Shown one piece after another: positions 62,174 to 64,000 of a DNA stretch of 64,000 bases; position 1 is the stretch's first letter, and every line of letters starts with the position of its first letter. The position numbers and the translations under genes are program-made. The notes under the pieces were generated by a model, which was not told the origin of the DNA, searched no databases, and saw only the letters and a program-made list of their open reading frames with translations. Source of the stretch: Diacronema lutheri (lineage: Eukaryota > Haptophyta > Pavlovophyceae > Pavlovales > Pavlovaceae); NCBI GenBank assembly GCA_019448385.1, contig JAGTXO010000047.1, forward strand, positions 1 through 64,000. Reading direction: 5' to 3'.

Positions 62174-64000
62174 CTACCCGCCAGCGGCTGGCGCCATTAT
62201 CCCCGTCGCGGCCTCGTCGACCGAGAACGAGATTGTGTTGAGCGACAAATAGTACAGTGCGGCGAAAAAGCCTGCGGCGCCGAGCACGAGCACGATCCGC
62301 ATGGTCGCTGAGCCGACCGGCACGCCCGCGACTGACGCATCGCGCTCCTCGTGCGCCATCGCGTCGACCGTTGCGCCGAGGAAGTCGGCGTACGCGCGGT
62401 ACACGGCCACCGCTTCAGCGGACATGCCCACGCGTGCGGCGGACGCGCCGGCGCCGTCGAGACTCGCGCCGTACGAGTCGGGGAATGACGCGCTGCACGG
62501 CGACGCGCCCGGCGCGTTGCAGCCGGCGTTACCGCCTGCGCCGCGCGCGCCGCCCGGCGCCGGACGTGCGCCGCCCGCGCCGTCGGGCCACGCGGCCGCC
62601 GCTCGCGCCGCGGCGGCGGCAATGTGCTGCCCCTCGACGCCGTGCGCGACGAGCAGCGTCACGTACTGGCGGACTCGTCGCACGGCTTGCGTCTGCGCGC
62701 GCTGCAGCTGGTTGACGCGGTACGCCGCAAAGAAGGAGGAGACGAGGATCGGCACGGCGACGAACGCGTCGAACGCGGCGACGAGCGCGAACAGGGACAG
62801 CCACACCGCCTCCGCGGACGGGCCACCGGCCGCAAGGTCGATGGCCGCGGCGGCGGCGGACACGTCACCCTCGGCGCGCGCGTCCGCCCCAGCCGGTCTG
62901 CTGGCCAGCGCTGCGCCGTCATCCGCGTCGCGCACGCCGCGCGCCGCGTGCGCCGCGCCAAGCGCGAGCGCGCGCGCGCCGCTGCCGTGCGCGTAGAGGA
63001 GCTGCAGCCCGAGAGAGTCGCCGCGCGCGAGCAGCCGCGGCGCGAGGTAGAGCCACTGTACGGCGAGCAGCCCGAGCGCGCAGCCAAAGTAGAGCTGCGA
63101 CGAGACGGACACGTCGAGCGCGTCCGCGCGGAGCAGCGCACGGATTCGCACCCACGTGAGGCCGTTCTCGAGGAGCGACGCGGGCGGCACCGACAGGTCG
63201 CGCTCGGCTGCCGCGAGCTCGGACGGCCAGAGGCACGGCGTCAGCCGCGCGAACACGGCCCAGCGGCGCGCCAGCTCGCCCAGCCCGAGCAAATAGAAGC
63301 GGCCAAAGAAGACGAAGGTCGCAAAGAGGATCGCCGACGCGAGGAAGCCGCCCACCGAGATGCACGCGCACGCGGCCGTCGTGCGGCCGTCGCGCTCGGC
63401 GCCGAGCAGCGGCTCGCGCAGCCACGACCGCTGCAGCGCGGGCAGCGCGGCGTGGAAGGCGCCAAGCGCGAGGCAGAGCGCGCCAAACGGCCACGAGAAG
63501 AGCCGACTCGATTTCCACCGCGACGCGCGCGCACGCAGGTCGGCCGCGAGCTGGTCGGCGGGCCGCGTCCGCCCGGTCGGCAGCGTAAGGCTGAGGCCCG
63601 ACATGGCGTGCAGGCCGCGCAGCTGCACGAGCGCAGCGCCGGCGTAGTCGTCGCCGAGCGCCGCGAGGTGCGTCGACGCAAGGATGAGCACCATCGGCCC
63701 AAAGCCCTCCACCGCGCTCACCGACGCCGGCCCGTGCGGCGCGGAGAGGACGAAGACGAGGGGCAGCGCGAGGGCGAGCGCCCAGGGCCCAAACGAGGCG
63801 AGGAACGGGACGCGGCCGAGCTGCTGGCCGATCGCGAGCGGGAAGACGAGGCCGCGCAGGAACGCGCGGAGAAGACCGTACACGCTCGGTGCGGCCAGCT
63901 CGGGCATCGCGTCCGGCCCGCCGCCACCCTGCTGCGCGCCGCCGCCGCCCGCGCCGAGAACGCCCGCGCCGGTGCCCGCGCCGCCGCCACCCGCGTCGCC
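62174..64000 (-). CDS. Polytopic membrane protein, function unknown, may continue beyond the edge
   Basis: The frame is open from the right edge to the stop at 62174. The first ATG inside the window is at 63907 (577 residues from there), but the sequence upstream is open, Gly-rich coding-like and may belong to the same protein. About seven hydrophobic helices are visible (for example WALALALPLVFVLS, VGGFLASAILFATFVFFGRF, FALVAAFDAFVAVPILVSSF, MRIVLVLGAAGFFAALYYL). Between the last two lies a long hydrophilic loop with Gly/Ala-rich sequence and two Cys. The short end after the last helix is SFSVDEAATGIM. No family is recognised. No intron is evident. Codon bias matches the neighbouring genes, unlike the adjacent island. 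Confidence 0.7.
   Translation of the reverse strand, partial: GDAGGGGAGTGAGVLGAGGGGAQQGGGGPDAMPELAAPSVYGLLRAFLRGLVFPLAIGQQLGRVPFLASFGPWALALALPLVFVLSAPHGPASVSAVEGFGPMVLILASTHLAALGDDYAGAALVQLRGLHAMSGLSLTLPTGRTRPADQLAADLRARASRWKSSRLFSWPFGALCLALGAFHAALPALQRSWLREPLLGAERDGRTTAACACISVGGFLASAILFATFVFFGRFYLLGLGELARRWAVFARLTPCLWPSELAAAERDLSVPPASLLENGLTWVRIRALLRADALDVSVSSQLYFGCALGLLAVQWLYLAPRLLARGDSLGLQLLYAHGSGARALALGAAHAARGVRDADDGAALASRPAGADARAEGDVSAAAAAIDLAAGGPSAEAVWLSLFALVAAFDAFVAVPILVSSFFAAYRVNQLQRAQTQAVRRVRQYVTLLVAHGVEGQHIAAAAARAAAAWPDGAGGARPAPGGARGAGGNAGCNAPGASPCSASFPDSYGASLDGAGASAARVGMSAEAVAVYRAYADFLGATVDAMAHEERDASVAGVPVGSATMRIVLVLGAAGFFAALYYLSLNTISFSVDEAATGIMAPAAGG

Overview
The window is nuclear DNA of a flagellated eukaryote, most likely a very GC-rich microalga. 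My best guess is a haptophyte, perhaps a Pavlova-type alga, but no marker gene here fixes the lineage. The reasons are spliceosomal introns throughout, mitochondrial and vacuolar housekeeping genes (pyruvate dehydrogenase E1 alpha, TMEM65, V-ATPase subunit C), axonemal genes (SPAG6/PF16, EVG1), a hydroxyproline-rich wall-type glycoprotein and extreme third-position GC. I mapped 38 introns with consistent reading phase. Thirty start with GT (often GTGCG) and eight with GC; nearly all end in (C)AG. Many introns carry pure C runs of about 10 to 50 bases on the sense strand. Exon ends come from phase and protein alignment by eye and may be off by 1 to 3 bases.

Layout. 1-4053 (+): 3' part of an unrecognised LamG-containing protein. 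5076-14976 (+): a secreted protein of about 3,197 residues whose last 2,450 residues are one Ser-Pro tract built from about 175 copies of a 42-bp repeat, after four lamin-tail-like modules. 15231-16997 (-): a secreted subtilase. 17762-21945 (+): a low-complexity Ala-rich protein. 22235-25670 (-): V-ATPase subunit C. 25787-27374 (+): an unrecognised 422-residue protein. 27425-28782 (-): a secreted, possibly glycosyltransferase-like protein. 29011-32199 (-): a coiled-coil protein. 32200-33370: a palindrome-rich gap. 33371-36612 (+): an H-NOX heme domain joined to a TIR/HET-like domain. 36835-38590 (-) and 38716-41322 (+): the divergent pair PDHA and TMEM65, the latter fused to a cyclic-nucleotide-binding-like domain. 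41477-44622 (+): a TMEM245/AI-2E family protein. 44654-44735 (+): tRNA-Ser(AGA). 44995-45405 (+): a small protein. 45845-46531 (-) and 46620-48447 (+): the divergent ciliary pair EVG1 and SPAG6. 48646-52068 (-) and 52303-52971 (+): an aftiphilin-like clathrin accessory protein and an MPP6-like exosome cofactor. 53946-57311 (+): an M8 metalloprotease fused to a four-helix membrane domain. 57312-62173: a less GC-rich, gene-poor island. 62174 to the right edge (-): a polytopic membrane protein.

Genes sit tightly, often head-to-head with 90 to 240 bp between starts. The pairs share compartments: two mitochondrial genes, two ciliary genes. The most unusual content is the H-NOX/TIR-like fusion, the giant Ser-Pro array with its nested internal duplications, the TMEM65 and M8 fusions, and the high share of GC-AG introns.
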